A stretch of DNA of 64,000 nucleotides, from the NCBI RefSeq assembly GCF_039905635.1, contig NZ_CP157000.1, forward strand, positions 1,178,001 to 1,242,000, read 5' to 3'. How positions within the stretch are numbered: position 1 is the first letter of the stretch; every line of letters starts with the position of its first letter. Positions 28,066 through 36,526 of this stretch are shown in pieces. The stretch is from Microbacterium sp. ProA8. Lineage in GTDB: Bacteria; Actinomycetota; Actinomycetes; Actinomycetales; Microbacteriaceae. The notes beneath the pieces were generated by a model that did no database searches, was not told the DNA's origin, and saw nothing but the letters and a program-made list of their open reading frames with translations. The position numbers and the translations under genes were made by a program.

Positions 28066-29715
28066 TCATTCGGTGGCCCAGGGGATCTCCTCGGACGGGT
28101 GGAAGCCGACGCCCATGCTGGTCCACAGGGGACCGAGCGCGCCGACGCGTTCACGGAAGGATGCCCACGTGCGCAGGTCGCTGGCGCCGGTCGCCGGCGA
28201 CCAGGCGGCCTCCGCCGCGGCCGCGGCACGGGGGAAGGCCATGGTGTCGATGTCGGCCGCGGTGCGGATCGTCTCGGTCCACAGCGGCGCCTCGACGCCG
28301 AGGATGCCCGAATCGTCGACCCCGGCGACGATGTCCGACGGCTCCCACGTGTAGGCGCGCTCGATGCTCGTCGGGCCGTTGGCCCACGTGAGGCCGAGTT
28401 CCGGACCGTTCGGGTACTTCATGTCGAGGTAGATCGCGTCGGCGGGGGAGAGGATCAGCTGCCCGCCGTTGTCGACGAACGCGCGGGCCTTGTCGGCCAC
28501 GCCTTCCTGCGGGGCGAGGAAGCCCCAGTACTGCCCGATCGTGGTGTCCGTGAGGCCCGTTGCCGCTCCGGCCTCGTGCCACGCGACCGGCGTCTTGCCG
28601 AGGTCCGCGATGATCTGACTGGTACGGGCGACGAAGACCGCGAAGTCCTCGTCGGTGGTCGAGAGCGACTCGTCGCCGCCGAAGTGGAGGTACGGTCCCG
28701 GTGTCATGGCGGCGAGCTCGCCGAACACGTCCGCGACGAAGTCGTACGTCGCCTCGTCACGCGTCTTCAGCGACGAGAAGCCGACAGCCATGCCCTCGTA
28801 CGGAACGCCGGGGCGCGGCTCCTCACCGCCGTAGTCGCGGATGATCTCGCGCATGTGGTCGCTGATGGTCGGCTCTTCGGCGAGTTCGGGGTAGGCGAGG
28901 CCGACCGCATGTGTATGGCCCGGCATGTCGATCTCGGGCACCACGATCATGTGACGGGATGCCGCGTACTCGACGATCTCGCGATAGTCCGCCTTCGTGA
29001 AGAAGCCACCGGGCGTGCCCTGGCCCTCGGTGCTGTCTCCGCCCACCGACGTGCCCGAGGCCCGTTCGGTGAGCTCCGGCCGCGACTCGAGCTGGATGCG
29101 CCATCCCTGATCGTCGGTGAGGTGCAGGTGCAGCGCGTTCAGCTTCAGCGACGCCGCGCGGTCGATGTAGCCCTTGACCGTCTCGACCGGGTGGAAGTGG
29201 CGGGCGACGTCGAGCATCGCACCGCGGTAGGCGAAGCGCGGCGCATCTTCGATCGTGACCGCCGGCACCGTCCACTCGGCATCCTGCTGGCCGCCGGCGC
29301 TGTCGCGGGCGATCAGCTGGCCGAGCGTCTGCACGCCGTAGAACAGGCCGGCCGCGTCGGCGCCGGTGACGACGACGGATGCCTCATCCACGGCGATCCG
29401 GTAGGACTCCGCCGCACCCGACCCCGGGTCGATCCGCAGGTCGATGCCGGATTCGCTTCCCTCCGTCGCCGGCGTCAGGGCCGTGCGGGCTTCGACGATC
29501 GCCGCGAGGGCGGCCACAGCATCCGCTTCTCCGGTCACCGTCGTATCTGAGGTGAGCCGGAACGGCGCACCGGAACCCGCATCGATGGAGGCGGGAGCGG
29601 GGACCACGGCAGGAAGCGACACAGTGTCTCCATTCTGTGCGACCGGCGCGCAGCCGGCCAGCAGCGAGGCGGCGAGGATCGCCACCGTGGCGGTGCGTCC
29701 TCGTCGACGATTCAT
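28066..29715 (-). CDS. Beta-N-acetylhexosaminidase lipoprotein, GH20 family
   Basis: Extracellular enzyme that releases GlcNAc from chitin oligosaccharides or cell-wall fragments. ATG 29715 gives 549 residues with a lipoprotein signal MNRRRGRTATVAILAASLLA and lipobox LLAGC (Cys22). Longer upstream frames cross the control region. An N-terminal GH20b-like domain is followed by a TIM barrel with YRGAMLDVARHFHP and the catalytic Asp-Glu pair in LHFGGDESLS. It is linked to nagA, matching a route of extracellular trimming, import, phosphorylation, deacetylation and deamination. A sequence related to the ROK operator directly precedes the start. Confidence 0.93.
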   Translation of the reverse strand: MNRRRGRTATVAILAASLLAGCAPVAQNGDTVSLPAVVPAPASIDAGSGAPFRLTSDTTVTGEADAVAALAAIVEARTALTPATEGSESGIDLRIDPGSGAAESYRIAVDEASVVVTGADAAGLFYGVQTLGQLIARDSAGGQQDAEWTVPAVTIEDAPRFAYRGAMLDVARHFHPVETVKGYIDRAASLKLNALHLHLTDDQGWRIQLESRPELTERASGTSVGGDSTEGQGTPGGFFTKADYREIVEYAASRHMIVVPEIDMPGHTHAVGLAYPELAEEPTISDHMREIIRDYGGEEPRPGVPYEGMAVGFSSLKTRDEATYDFVADVFGELAAMTPGPYLHFGGDESLSTTDEDFAVFVARTSQIIADLGKTPVAWHEAGAATGLTDTTIGQYWGFLAPQEGVADKARAFVDNGGQLILSPADAIYLDMKYPNGPELGLTWANGPTSIERAYTWEPSDIVAGVDDSGILGVEAPLWTETIRTAADIDTMAFPRAAAAAEAAWSPATGASDLRTWASFRERVGALGPLWTSMGVGFHPSEEIPWATE

Positions 29716-29730
29716 GTAAAGAGTCCTAAC
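29716..29730 (-). promoter_or_regulatory. Candidate second ROK-regulator site before the hexosaminidase gene
   Basis: GTAAAGAGTCCTAAC matches 11 of 15 positions of GTAAGGTCTACTAAC (14998-15012) next to the ROK regulator start. Both abut a start codon. This would join hexosaminidase and nagA to the same regulon as the importer. Confidence 0.35.
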
Positions 29731-29768
29731 AAAAGGAATGGGACTCAGCCTAGCGGGTCGTGTTCGGT

Positions 29769-29774
29769 TATGCT
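29769..29774 (+). promoter_or_regulatory. -10-like element of the glyA-folD transcript
   Basis: TATGCT lies just upstream of the riboswitch, placing transcription start near 29780, close to the first conserved aptamer bases. No good -35 hexamer was found. Confidence 0.35.
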
Positions 29775-29775
29775 C

Positions 29776-29853
29776 GGGTTGTCGCGACTGGCGTTGAGGT
29801 GGGTCACCACCGGGGAGCGACGGACTACGGCATTCGACCGCACGCCTGGGCCG
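29776..29853 (+). ncRNA. ZTP (pfl) riboswitch upstream of glyA
   Basis: The leader contains the conserved blocks of the pfl motif in order: CGCGACTGGCG, a hairpin GGTGGGTCACCACC, GGGGAGCGACGG, then a linker and CGCACGCCTGGGC. The P1 arms GTCGC (29781-29785) and GCGAC (29817-29821) pair. This class senses ZTP/ZMP, which accumulates when 10-formyl-tetrahydrofolate runs low, and commonly precedes glyA and folD, as here. No clear intrinsic terminator follows, so control may act on translation at the AAGGAG site (29900-29905). Confidence 0.92.
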
Positions 29854-29911
29854 ATGTGATTCCCGGCACCCCGTGCCGCGCACCCCGAAAGCCGCAGTCA
29901 AGGAGATCGTC

Positions 29912-31186
29912 ATGACCGATCAGTACTTCAACGCCCCGCTCGCCGAGGTCGATCCCGAGATCGCGCAGGTGCTCGAGCGCGAACTCGAGCGTCAGCGCGG
30001 CTACCTCGAGATGATCGCCTCCGAGAACTTCGTTCCGGTCTCGGTGCTGCAGTCGCAGGGATCGGTGCTCACCAACAAGTACGCCGAGGGATACCCGGGC
30101 CGTCGCTACTACGGCGGGTGCGAAGAGGTCGACGTGGCGGAAGAGCTCGCGATCGAGCGTGCCAAGTCGCTGTTCGGCTCCGAGTTCGCCAACGTCCAGC
30201 CGCACTCCGGCGCCTCGGCCAACGCCGCCGTGCTGCACGCGATCGCGCGCCCCGGCGACACGCTGCTCGGCCTGTCGCTCGACCAGGGCGGCCACCTCAC
30301 GCACGGCATGAAGATCAACTTCTCGGGCCGTCTCTACAACATCGTCGCCTACGGCGTGAATCCCGAGACGAGCACGATCGACATGGACGAGGTGCGCCGT
30401 CTCGCGGTCGAGCACCAGCCCAAGGTCATCATCGCGGGATGGTCGGCCTACCCGCGTCAGCTCGATTTCGCCGCGTTCCGCGCGATCGCGGACGAGGTCG
30501 GGGCGCTGCTCTGGGTCGACATGGCACACTTCGCCGGCCTCGTCGCGGCCGGGCTGCACCCGAACCCGGTACCCCACGCCCACGTCGTCTCGTCGACCGT
30601 GCACAAGACGATCGGCGGCCCCCGCTCGGGCTTCATCCTCACGAACGACGCCGACATCGCGAAGAAGATCAACTCGGCGGTGTTCCCGGGCCAGCAGGGC
30701 GGTCCGCTGATGCACGTGATCGCCGCCAAGGCGACCGCGTTCAAGCTCGCGGCGACGCCGGAGTTCAAGGAGCGCCAGGAGCGGGTGCTCAGCGGTGCGC
30801 ACATCATCGCCGAGCGGCTGTCCCAGCAGGACGTCAAGGATGCCGGCATCTCGATCCGCTCCGGCGGCACCGACGTGCACCTCGTGCTCGTCGACCTCCG
30901 CAACGCCGCGATCGACGGCAAGCAGGCCGAGGACCTCCTGCACGAGATCCACATCACCGTGAACCGCAACGCGGTGCCGAACGACCCGCGGCCGCCCATG
31001 GTCACCTCGGGCCTGCGGATCGGCACCCCCGCTCTCGCGACGCGCGGCTTCGGCGACGCGGAGTTCACGGAGGTCGCCGACGTGATCGCGCTGGCGCTGC
31101 TTCCCGGCGCCGACGTCGAGGCGCTGCGCAGCCGCGTGGCCGCCCTGACCGCCGCCTTCCCGCTCTACCCGGGGCTGCAGCAGTGA
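29912..31186 (+). CDS. glyA: Serine hydroxymethyltransferase
   Basis: PLP enzyme that moves a one-carbon unit from serine to tetrahydrofolate. ATG 29912 ([10 protein letters not shown]) is chosen because AAGGAG lies just upstream; an in-frame start at 29873 is inside the riboswitch expression platform. The 424 residues show [49 protein letters not shown] and the PLP lysine in [15 protein letters not shown]. It is co-transcribed with folD (GTGA overlap), so both folate-cycle enzymes fall under the riboswitch. Confidence 0.97.
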   Translation: MTDQYFNAPLAEVDPEIAQVLERELERQRGYLEMIASENFVPVSVLQSQGSVLTNKYAEGYPGRRYYGGCEEVDVAEELAIERAKSLFGSEFANVQPHSGASANAAVLHAIARPGDTLLGLSLDQGGHLTHGMKINFSGRLYNIVAYGVNPETSTIDMDEVRRLAVEHQPKVIIAGWSAYPRQLDFAAFRAIADEVGALLWVDMAHFAGLVAAGLHPNPVPHAHVVSSTVHKTIGGPRSGFILTNDADIAKKINSAVFPGQQGGPLMHVIAAKATAFKLAATPEFKERQERVLSGAHIIAERLSQQDVKDAGISIRSGGTDVHLVLVDLRNAAIDGKQAEDLLHEIHITVNRNAVPNDPRPPMVTSGLRIGTPALATRGFGDAEFTEVADVIALALLPGADVEALRSRVAALTAAFPLYPGLQQ

Positions 31187-32058
31187 CCGCGCAGAAGCTC
31201 GACGGGCGCGCCGCCGCGGCCCGGATCAAGGAGGAGCTGCGCGAACGCGTCGCGGCGCTGCAGGCTCGGGGCATCACCCCCGGCATCGCCACGGTGCTCG
31301 TCGGGGCCGACCCGGCGTCGCAGCTGTACGTCGGCATGAAGCACCGCGAGTCCGAGTCCATCGGCATGAACTCGATCCAGCGCGAGCTGCCCGCGGACGC
31401 CACGCAGGCCGACGTCGAGGCGCTGATCGACGAGCTCAACGCCGACCCCGAGTGCCACGGCTACATCGTGCAGCTGCCGATGCCGAAGCACATCGACACC
31501 GACGCGATCCTCGAGCGCATCGACCCCGCGAAGGACGCCGACGGCCTGCACCCGACCAACCTCGGCCGACTCGTGCTCAACGTCAACGGCCCGATCACGA
31601 CGCCGCTGCCGTGCACGCCGCGCGGCGTGATCGAGCTGCTGCTGCGCAACGACTACGACCTCAAGGGCAAGGATGTCGTCGTCGTCGGACGAGGCGTCAC
31701 GATCGGCCGGTCGATCGGGCTGCTGCTGACCCGCCGCGAGATCAACGCGACGGTCACCCTGACCCACACCGGCACGACCGACCTGTCGCACCACCTGCGT
31801 CAGGCCGACGTGATCGTGGCGGCGGCGGGCGTCAAGCACATCGTCCGCCCCGAGGACGTCAAGCCCGGCGCGGCCGTGCTCGACGTGGGCGTCACCCGTG
31901 AGGAAGACCCCGAGACCGGCAAGTCCAAGGTGTACGGCGACGTGCATCCCGACGTCGCCGAGGTCGCGGGCTACCTGTCGCCCAACCCGGGTGGCGTCGG
32001 GCCCATGACGGTGGCGCTGCTGATGACGAACGTCGTCGAGGCTGCGGAGCGCGCATGA
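31183..32058 (+). CDS. folD: Methylenetetrahydrofolate dehydrogenase/cyclohydrolase
   Basis: Bifunctional enzyme interconverting 5,10-methylene-, methenyl- and 10-formyl-tetrahydrofolate. It has 291 residues from GTG 31183, which overlaps the glyA stop. Signatures include [19 protein letters not shown], the active-site lysine region, [26 protein letters not shown], the NADP motif [17 protein letters not shown] and [17 protein letters not shown]. It sits in the ZTP-riboswitch operon, which fits relief of formyl-folate shortage. Confidence 0.97.
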   Translation: MTAQKLDGRAAAARIKEELRERVAALQARGITPGIATVLVGADPASQLYVGMKHRESESIGMNSIQRELPADATQADVEALIDELNADPECHGYIVQLPMPKHIDTDAILERIDPAKDADGLHPTNLGRLVLNVNGPITTPLPCTPRGVIELLLRNDYDLKGKDVVVVGRGVTIGRSIGLLLTRREINATVTLTHTGTTDLSHHLRQADVIVAAAGVKHIVRPEDVKPGAAVLDVGVTREEDPETGKSKVYGDVHPDVAEVAGYLSPNPGGVGPMTVALLMTNVVEAAERA

Positions 32059-32087
32059 CGCCCCGCGCGGGCCTGTAAGGAGAGCGC

Positions 32088-33047
32088 GTGCGCGCGGTGG
32101 TCTACGAACGATACGGCGGCCCCGAGGCTCTCACGCTGCGCGAAGTCCCCACACCGATTCCGTCGCGCGGTGAGGTGATCGTCGAAGTCGTGGCGACCTC
32201 GGTCAATCTCTCGGATTGGGAGGGACTGCGCGGCCGTCCCGGCTATGCGCGCATCGGCGGACTCATCCGACCCGTGCATCAGACTCTGGGTTCCGACATC
32301 GCCGGTCGAATCGTCGCCGTCGGCGATGGCGTGAGCCGTTTCGTCGTCGGCGACGAGGTGTTCGGCGACAACCTCGCACGCAAAGGGGGATTCGCCGAGT
32401 ACGCGGTGGCGCCGGAGTCTGCGCTGACACACAAGCCGAAGGAGCTCTCGTTCGCCGAGGCGTCGACGATCCCTCAGGCGGGGGCGATCGCGTCGCAGGC
32501 CGTTGCCCTTGCGACTCCCGGGTCGCGAATGCTGATCAACGGCGCCGGCGGCGGGTCGGGCTCGTTCATGGTTCAGCTGGCGAGCGCGAAGGGAGTGCAC
32601 GTCACGGCGGTCGACAATGCCGGCAAGCAGGACTTCCTGAGGGTGCTCGGCGCCGACGCGACCCTCGACTACCGACGCGATGACTTCACACGCACGGGTC
32701 CGTACGACCTGATCGTCGACCTCGTCGCCAGTCGATCGATCTTCGCTTTTCGGCGCGCGCTCGCGAAGGGCGGGCGCTGCGTCGTGATCGGCGGCACCAG
32801 CCGCGCCGTTCTCCGGATGGTCACGGTCGGGCGGCTGCTCGGCGTGCTGACCCGCGCGCAGCTCGGCCTGCTCATCGTTCGGCAGGGTCCCGCAGGCTTC
32901 GCTTCGGTGGCGAGATCATGCGCGAGCGGTGAACTCGACATCCACATCGATCGGGTCTTCAGTCTGAGCGAGGTGCCTGCTGCGCTGGCCTGGCACGGAG
33001 AAGGGCGAGCGCGCGGAAAGGTCGTCGTAGCCGTTCGAGAAGGCTGA
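32088..33047 (+). CDS. MDR-family NAD(P)-dependent oxidoreductase, quinone-reductase-like
   Basis: Medium-chain dehydrogenase/reductase of 319 residues with GTG start after AAGGAG. The N-terminal GroES-like part (GGPEALTLREVPTP...) lacks the structural-zinc cysteine cluster, as in quinone oxidoreductases. The nucleotide-binding segment is NGAGGGSGSFMVQLASAKG, followed by VTAVDNAGKQDFLRVLGADA. It lies 29 bases after folD and may be read from it, but its function is unrelated to folate. It converges with the NAD(P)H oxidoreductase gene. Substrate unknown; a role against electrophiles or quinones is possible. Confidence 0.85.
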   Translation: MRAVVYERYGGPEALTLREVPTPIPSRGEVIVEVVATSVNLSDWEGLRGRPGYARIGGLIRPVHQTLGSDIAGRIVAVGDGVSRFVVGDEVFGDNLARKGGFAEYAVAPESALTHKPKELSFAEASTIPQAGAIASQAVALATPGSRMLINGAGGGSGSFMVQLASAKGVHVTAVDNAGKQDFLRVLGADATLDYRRDDFTRTGPYDLIVDLVASRSIFAFRRALAKGGRCVVIGGTSRAVLRMVTVGRLLGVLTRAQLGLLIVRQGPAGFASVARSCASGELDIHIDRVFSLSEVPAALAWHGEGRARGKVVVAVREG

Positions 33048-33075
33048 GGCCCCCGGGAGGCTCGTCCGGCGCACG

Positions 33076-33723
33076 TCACGCCGGGACGAGCTCCTCGCTC
33101 TCGCGCGCGACCACGGTTGCGGCATCCGTCGCCCCGAGGGAAGCCATGCCGCGCACCCAGCGCTCGCGGTCGGCATCGCTGCGGTGGCGTACCTCGGCGA
33201 GCCGCGTGACGCCGCGCACGCGGATGCCGCAGAACTCGAGAGTCGCGTTGCGCAGCGACCGGACGGCAGCGTTGCGGTAGACCCAGGCGTTCCAGATCTT
33301 CGGGGAGTCCATCGTCATCACGATGCGCGCCGTGCGGCCGGCGAGCAGCTTGTCCCACAGGCGCCCCGTGGCGCGGTAGCGGTAGGCGAAGCCCGACAGG
33401 AAGACCCGGTCGATCCAGGTCTTGAGCGCTGCCGGGTACGAGCCCCACCACTGCGGGAAGAAGAAGACCAGGTGATCCGCCCAGTCGACGTCGGCGACGT
33501 AGGCGGCGACCGCGGGGGTGAGCGGAACGTCGGAGTCGGTGCGAGGGAGGCGGACCTCGTTGCGCTCTGACGGATGCGCCGGGACGGTGTCGCGGGCGAG
33601 GTCGATGAGGCGCACCTCGGCGCCCGCGGTGCGCGCGGCGTCGGCGTACGAGTGTGCGAGCGCGTGGTTGAGGCTGCCGGCGAGCGGCGTGCCGATCACC
33701 ACGAGGATGCGAGGGGCGTTCAT
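33076..33723 (-). CDS. NAD(P)H-dependent oxidoreductase, NQO1/KefF-like flavodoxin fold
   Basis: Predicted FMN/FAD quinone reductase of 215 residues, starting at ATG 33723, which overlaps the MarR stop (ATGA). The Flavodoxin_2 fold is indicated by ILVVIGTPLAGSLNHALAHSYADAA and the FFFPQWWGSYPAALKTWIDR block followed by VFLSGFAYRYRATG. It is the only gene downstream of the MarR repressor, so it is almost certainly the repressor's target, probably induced by quinones or oxidants. Confidence 0.88.
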   Translation of the reverse strand: MNAPRILVVIGTPLAGSLNHALAHSYADAARTAGAEVRLIDLARDTVPAHPSERNEVRLPRTDSDVPLTPAVAAYVADVDWADHLVFFFPQWWGSYPAALKTWIDRVFLSGFAYRYRATGRLWDKLLAGRTARIVMTMDSPKIWNAWVYRNAAVRSLRNATLEFCGIRVRGVTRLAEVRHRSDADRERWVRGMASLGATDAATVVARESEELVPA

Positions 33724-34199
33724 GCGGGGATCTCCTCGGGGATGGCCGTGCGCCCGCTGGGCGACGGCCGCTGCTTGATGAAGGCCGTGAGGGCGACGAG
33801 CTGTGCGTTCAGACGGGGCGCGTCGATCGGGTCGTCGCCGAGCGCCGGGTCGGTGAGCATCGCAGCGAAGTGGCGCTCGAGCGCAGCGCCCGCGTCTCGC
33901 ACCAGTTCGGTGCTCTTGGACGTGAGGGACAGCAGGATGCTGCGGCCCGCGCCCCGCGGGGACTGCGCCGTGATCCATCCGTCCTCGACGAGGGCGGGGA
34001 CGCGCTTGCTGACCGCGGCCTTCGTGACTCCGAGGCAGTGCGCGAGCGTCGTCATGTCGGCGGGCTCCGCGTCGTACAGCACGGCGAGGAACTGGAAGTG
34101 GTTGAAGGTGACGCCGTAGCCGGATCGCAGTGCGGAGTCCGCGAAGGCGTCGAGCTCCGCGAGGAGCTCGTGGAGGGTGAAGGTCAGCCGGTCGGACAC
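33720..34199 (-). CDS. MarR-family transcriptional regulator, probably leaderless
   Basis: Winged-helix repressor of 159 residues if started at GTG 34199 (VSDRLTFTLHELL). An in-frame ATG at 34238 would add 13 residues, but it lies inside a 43-base palindrome that carries the promoter itself. The recognition region is LAHCLGVTKAAVSKRVPALVEDGWI, followed by the wing SPRGAGRSILLSLT. TTGACT-N17-TTTACT places transcription start within a base or two of the GTG, so the message has no leader. It is translationally coupled to the NAD(P)H oxidoreductase gene. The effector is unknown. Confidence 0.85.
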   Translation of the reverse strand: MSDRLTFTLHELLAELDAFADSALRSGYGVTFNHFQFLAVLYDAEPADMTTLAHCLGVTKAAVSKRVPALVEDGWITAQSPRGAGRSILLSLTSKSTELVRDAGAALERHFAAMLTDPALGDDPIDAPRLNAQLVALTAFIKQRPSPSGRTAIPEEIPA

Positions 34200-34204
34200 G
34201 CTAC

Positions 34205-34247
34205 TGAGTAAACCAGTTGACTCGCTGTGAGTCAACATGTTTACTCA
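34205..34247 (-). promoter_or_regulatory. Nested palindromic operator overlapping the marR promoter
   Basis: Outer perfect arms TGAGTAAAC (34205-34213) and GTTTACTCA (34239-34247) enclose inner perfect arms GTTGACTC (34216-34223) and GAGTCAAC (34229-34236) around GCTGT. On the minus strand the inner arm supplies -35 TTGACT (34235-34230) and the outer arm supplies -10 TTTACT (34212-34207), with 17 bases between. Repressor binding would cover both elements. Confidence 0.8.
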
Positions 34248-34309
34248 TTCACTCACGGGCTGACGTGAGCACCGGCCGTGGGAGGGGAATGGATGCCGGG
34301 TCCACCGCG

Positions 34310-35356
34310 TCAGCCCAGCCTGGCCTCCGCGGCGGCCAGCGCGGCCCGTGCACCGTCCGTCGGTGCGATGGCGACGAGGCCGCGGTAGAGCTTCACCAAG
34401 GCCTCGACGTCCACCGCGCCGGTGCGGGCGCGGTCGCAGTGCACCGCCTGGATCGCCGCCTCGAGCTGGAAACGGCCGAGCGGGCGCCCGAGGGCGGAGG
34501 CGCGCCGCAGCAGCGCGGCGCCCTCGGCGATGAGCGCGCGATCCCAGAGCGCCGGATCCTGCTGATCGAGCGGCGGCCACGGCGCCTCCGCTCGCGCGGG
34601 TGCCCGTGACTGCGCGTACGTGAGGAGCGCGGCGAGCCCCCACGCCTCCGGCTCGTCGCCGAGGAGCGTCGCGGTGAGCACCGCGAGCCAGCGCGCCTCG
34701 TCGGCGAGGGATTCGCGCGGCTCCTCGCCCTGGTCGAGCCAGCCGATCGCGTAGGCGCCGTAGATCGCCTCGAGCACCGCGGGCAGCCGTGCGGGCATGT
34801 CGGTGCGCGTGGGGATGCGGAACGGGATGCCGGCGTCGCGGATGCGGCGCTTCGCCCGCACGAGGCGCTGCGCCATCGCCCCCTGTTCGACGCCGAACGC
34901 GCCCGCGATGGCGGCGGCGTCGAACCCGAGCACGGACTGCAGCATGAGCGGGGTGCGGACGCTCGGGTCGATCGCCGGGTGCGCGCACGCGAAGAGCAGC
35001 TCCAGCCGTCTGTCGGGGATGGCCTCGCTCTGCTCGAGCGCCGTGAGTGCATCGACAGCGCGCTCGTCGGCACGAGCCGCGGCGATCCCGTCGTCGAGCG
35101 GAACACCGCGGCGGTGCGATGCCGAGCCCAGTGCGTCGCGCAGGCGGTTGCGAGCCACGGTGACCAGCCACCCTTCGGGATTGGCGGGGATGCCGGCATC
35201 CGGCCACGTGCGCAGGGCACGCTCGAAGGCGTCGGCCAAGGCGTCCTCGGCGAGCGAGAGGTCGTTCGTCTGAGCGGCGACGACGGACAGGATGCGGCCG
35301 TAGGACGCCCGTGCGGCGCGCTCGGCGGCCGCGCGGGCGTCCTCGGCGGTGGGCAT
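34310..35356 (-). CDS. ECF sigma factor of the ECF42 (DGPF-associated) type
   Basis: Sigma factor of 348 residues, starting at ATG 35356, which shares a base with the stop of the DGPF gene. Region 2 (DLSLAEDALADAFERALRTWPDAGIPANPEGWL) and region 4 (VLGFDAAAIAGAFGVEQGAMAQRLVRAKRRI) are followed by a long helical C-terminal extension of ~170 residues, rich in Trp and Ala, as in the DUF6596/TPR-like tail of this group. The partner gene directly upstream is the hallmark of ECF42. These factors lack a classical anti-sigma. The signal is unknown. Confidence 0.9.
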   Translation of the reverse strand: MPTAEDARAAAERAARASYGRILSVVAAQTNDLSLAEDALADAFERALRTWPDAGIPANPEGWLVTVARNRLRDALGSASHRRGVPLDDGIAAARADERAVDALTALEQSEAIPDRRLELLFACAHPAIDPSVRTPLMLQSVLGFDAAAIAGAFGVEQGAMAQRLVRAKRRIRDAGIPFRIPTRTDMPARLPAVLEAIYGAYAIGWLDQGEEPRESLADEARWLAVLTATLLGDEPEAWGLAALLTYAQSRAPARAEAPWPPLDQQDPALWDRALIAEGAALLRRASALGRPLGRFQLEAAIQAVHCDRARTGAVDVEALVKLYRGLVAIAPTDGARAALAAAEARLG

Positions 35357-35736
35357 CAGTGGGCGAAGGCGGTCCAGGCGCCGTCGCGGAAGTAGGTCGC
35401 GCTCGGACGCACCTCGACGGCGCCCCAGCCCGCCGACGGCGCCTTGCCCGCCCATTCGATCGCGGCATCGAGGTCGGGCACCTCGATGATGAAGCTGCCC
35501 CCGAGCTGCTCTCTGGTGTCGGCGAAGGGGCCGTCCTGCACGCGGAGGCTCCCGTCGGCCGCGGTCACGGTGGTGGTGACCGCTGAGGGCTGGAGCACCT
35601 CGGCGGAGATCAGCACGCCGGAGGCATCGAGCGCCTTCGCGTACTCGTCGAACTCGCGCATGCCTTCGGCCAGCCCTTCAGGGCCGAGCTCCTCAGGGGT
35701 CATCTCGGGGTAGTGCAGAAGCAGTGCGTACCGCAT
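35356..35736 (-). CDS. YCII-related DGPF-motif protein
   Basis: Small YCII/DGPF-family protein of 126 residues starting MRYALLLHYPEMTPEEL. The name-giving motif is seen in RVQDGPFADTREQLGG, followed by FIIEVPDLDAAIEWAGKAPSA. Such proteins form dimeric alpha/beta barrels and are strictly linked to ECF42 sigma factors, though their biochemical role is not settled. Here the gene is first in the operon and overlaps the sigma gene by one base. A TGTCGA-N17-CGTC element lies about 40-60 bases upstream. Confidence 0.9.
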   Translation of the reverse strand: MRYALLLHYPEMTPEELGPEGLAEGMREFDEYAKALDASGVLISAEVLQPSAVTTTVTAADGSLRVQDGPFADTREQLGGSFIIEVPDLDAAIEWAGKAPSAGWGAVEVRPSATYFRDGAWTAFAH

Positions 35737-35773
35737 GGCGTCGTCCTTTCTGGTGGGATCACGACACCCCTAT

Positions 35774-35800
35774 GACGATCTCCGCCGTCTCCGATCGACA
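35774..35800 (-). promoter_or_regulatory. Candidate ECF42-type promoter
   Basis: On the minus strand TGTCGA (35800-35795) is separated by 17 bases from CGTC (35777-35774), 37 bases before the DGPF gene. As I recall, ECF42 promoters use TGTCGA at -35 and CG(A/T)C at -10. This would make the operon autoregulated. Confidence 0.6.
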
Positions 35801-35812
35801 GGTCCGATCGAA

Positions 35813-36406
35813 TCAGCCCTTGCCGAGTTCGTCCAGCATGCGGCGCTGCTCGTCGGTGAGGCCGTCGTCGAGCTCTCGCCGGCCTGCGTCGGTCGCCGGC
35901 GCCGCACCCGGATAGGCGCGTGACGTGCCGGCCGGGGAGGCCGAGGTCGCGGCATCCGTTGTCACGGTCTTCGTCCCCGTCGCCCGGTCGTAGAGGGCGC
36001 CCGCGTGACCTTCCACCTTGTCGTCGATGGCGCCGTAGATCGCCCAGCCGATGAGGAGGAAGACCGGGGGCAGCACCCAGCCCCAGAAGGCGCCGAAGAT
36101 GCCGCCGCCGATCGAGACGCCGGTGAAGACCACCGTGGCGATCCACACCAGGAAGGCGACGGCGAAGGCGAGGAAGAACTCCACCAGCTTCTCGCCGGCC
36201 TTGGTGCGCTGCCCGGACGACTTGGACGCCATCGAGCGGAACCACTTCTCGACGAGCGGCTTGATCCAGATGACGAGCGCGGTCAGGACGATGCCGGCCC
36301 ACACCGCGGCCCAGCCCACGCGGGCGGGCGTGAGCCAGCCGACGACCAGGAGCACGAGGATGTTGAACACCAGCAGCGACGCGAACCGCACGACCCACTT
36401 CTTCAT
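35813..36406 (-). CDS. Membrane protein of unknown function with four helices
   Basis: A 197-residue protein with about four hydrophobic segments (LLVFNILVLLVVGWL, WAAVWAGIVLTALVIWI, EFFLAFAVAFLVWIATVVF, WGWVLPPVFLLIGWAIYGAI) and a charged cytoplasmic tail. The tail ends in LTDEQRRMLDELGKG, reminiscent of short SHOCT-like helices. No family is recognised with confidence. It lies upstream of the ECF42 operon on the same strand, but the promoter in between suggests separate transcription. Confidence 0.7.
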   Translation of the reverse strand: MKKWVVRFASLLVFNILVLLVVGWLTPARVGWAAVWAGIVLTALVIWIKPLVEKWFRSMASKSSGQRTKAGEKLVEFFLAFAVAFLVWIATVVFTGVSIGGGIFGAFWGWVLPPVFLLIGWAIYGAIDDKVEGHAGALYDRATGTKTVTTDAATSASPAGTSRAYPGAAPATDAGRRELDDGLTDEQRRMLDELGKG

Positions 36407-36422
36407 GCGTTCACTGTGCCAC

Positions 36423-36444
36423 GTTCCGTCGGCAGGACGGAAAC
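36423..36444. terminator. Short inverted repeat downstream of hpaI
   Basis: Arms TTCCGTC (36424-36430) and GACGGAA (36436-36442) around five bases, between the end of the hpa operon and the start of the membrane-protein gene. It may be a weak terminator or an operator; there is no T-run. Confidence 0.35.
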
Positions 36445-36526
36445 GCCGGGGTGCGGATGCGCGAAAGGTTCGATCTCCGCCGCTCCAGCGTGCGGAAGAC
36501 CGCCCGTTCGCGATGGCCGGCGGCGA

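Noticed and set aside
29873..29911. Earlier in-frame start for glyA
   Set aside because: It falls just after the riboswitch aptamer with no ribosome site; AAGGAG and family length support 29912.
34200..34238. Upstream ATG start for marR
   Set aside because: It lies inside the palindrome containing both promoter hexamers, so it could not be on a transcript from that promoter.
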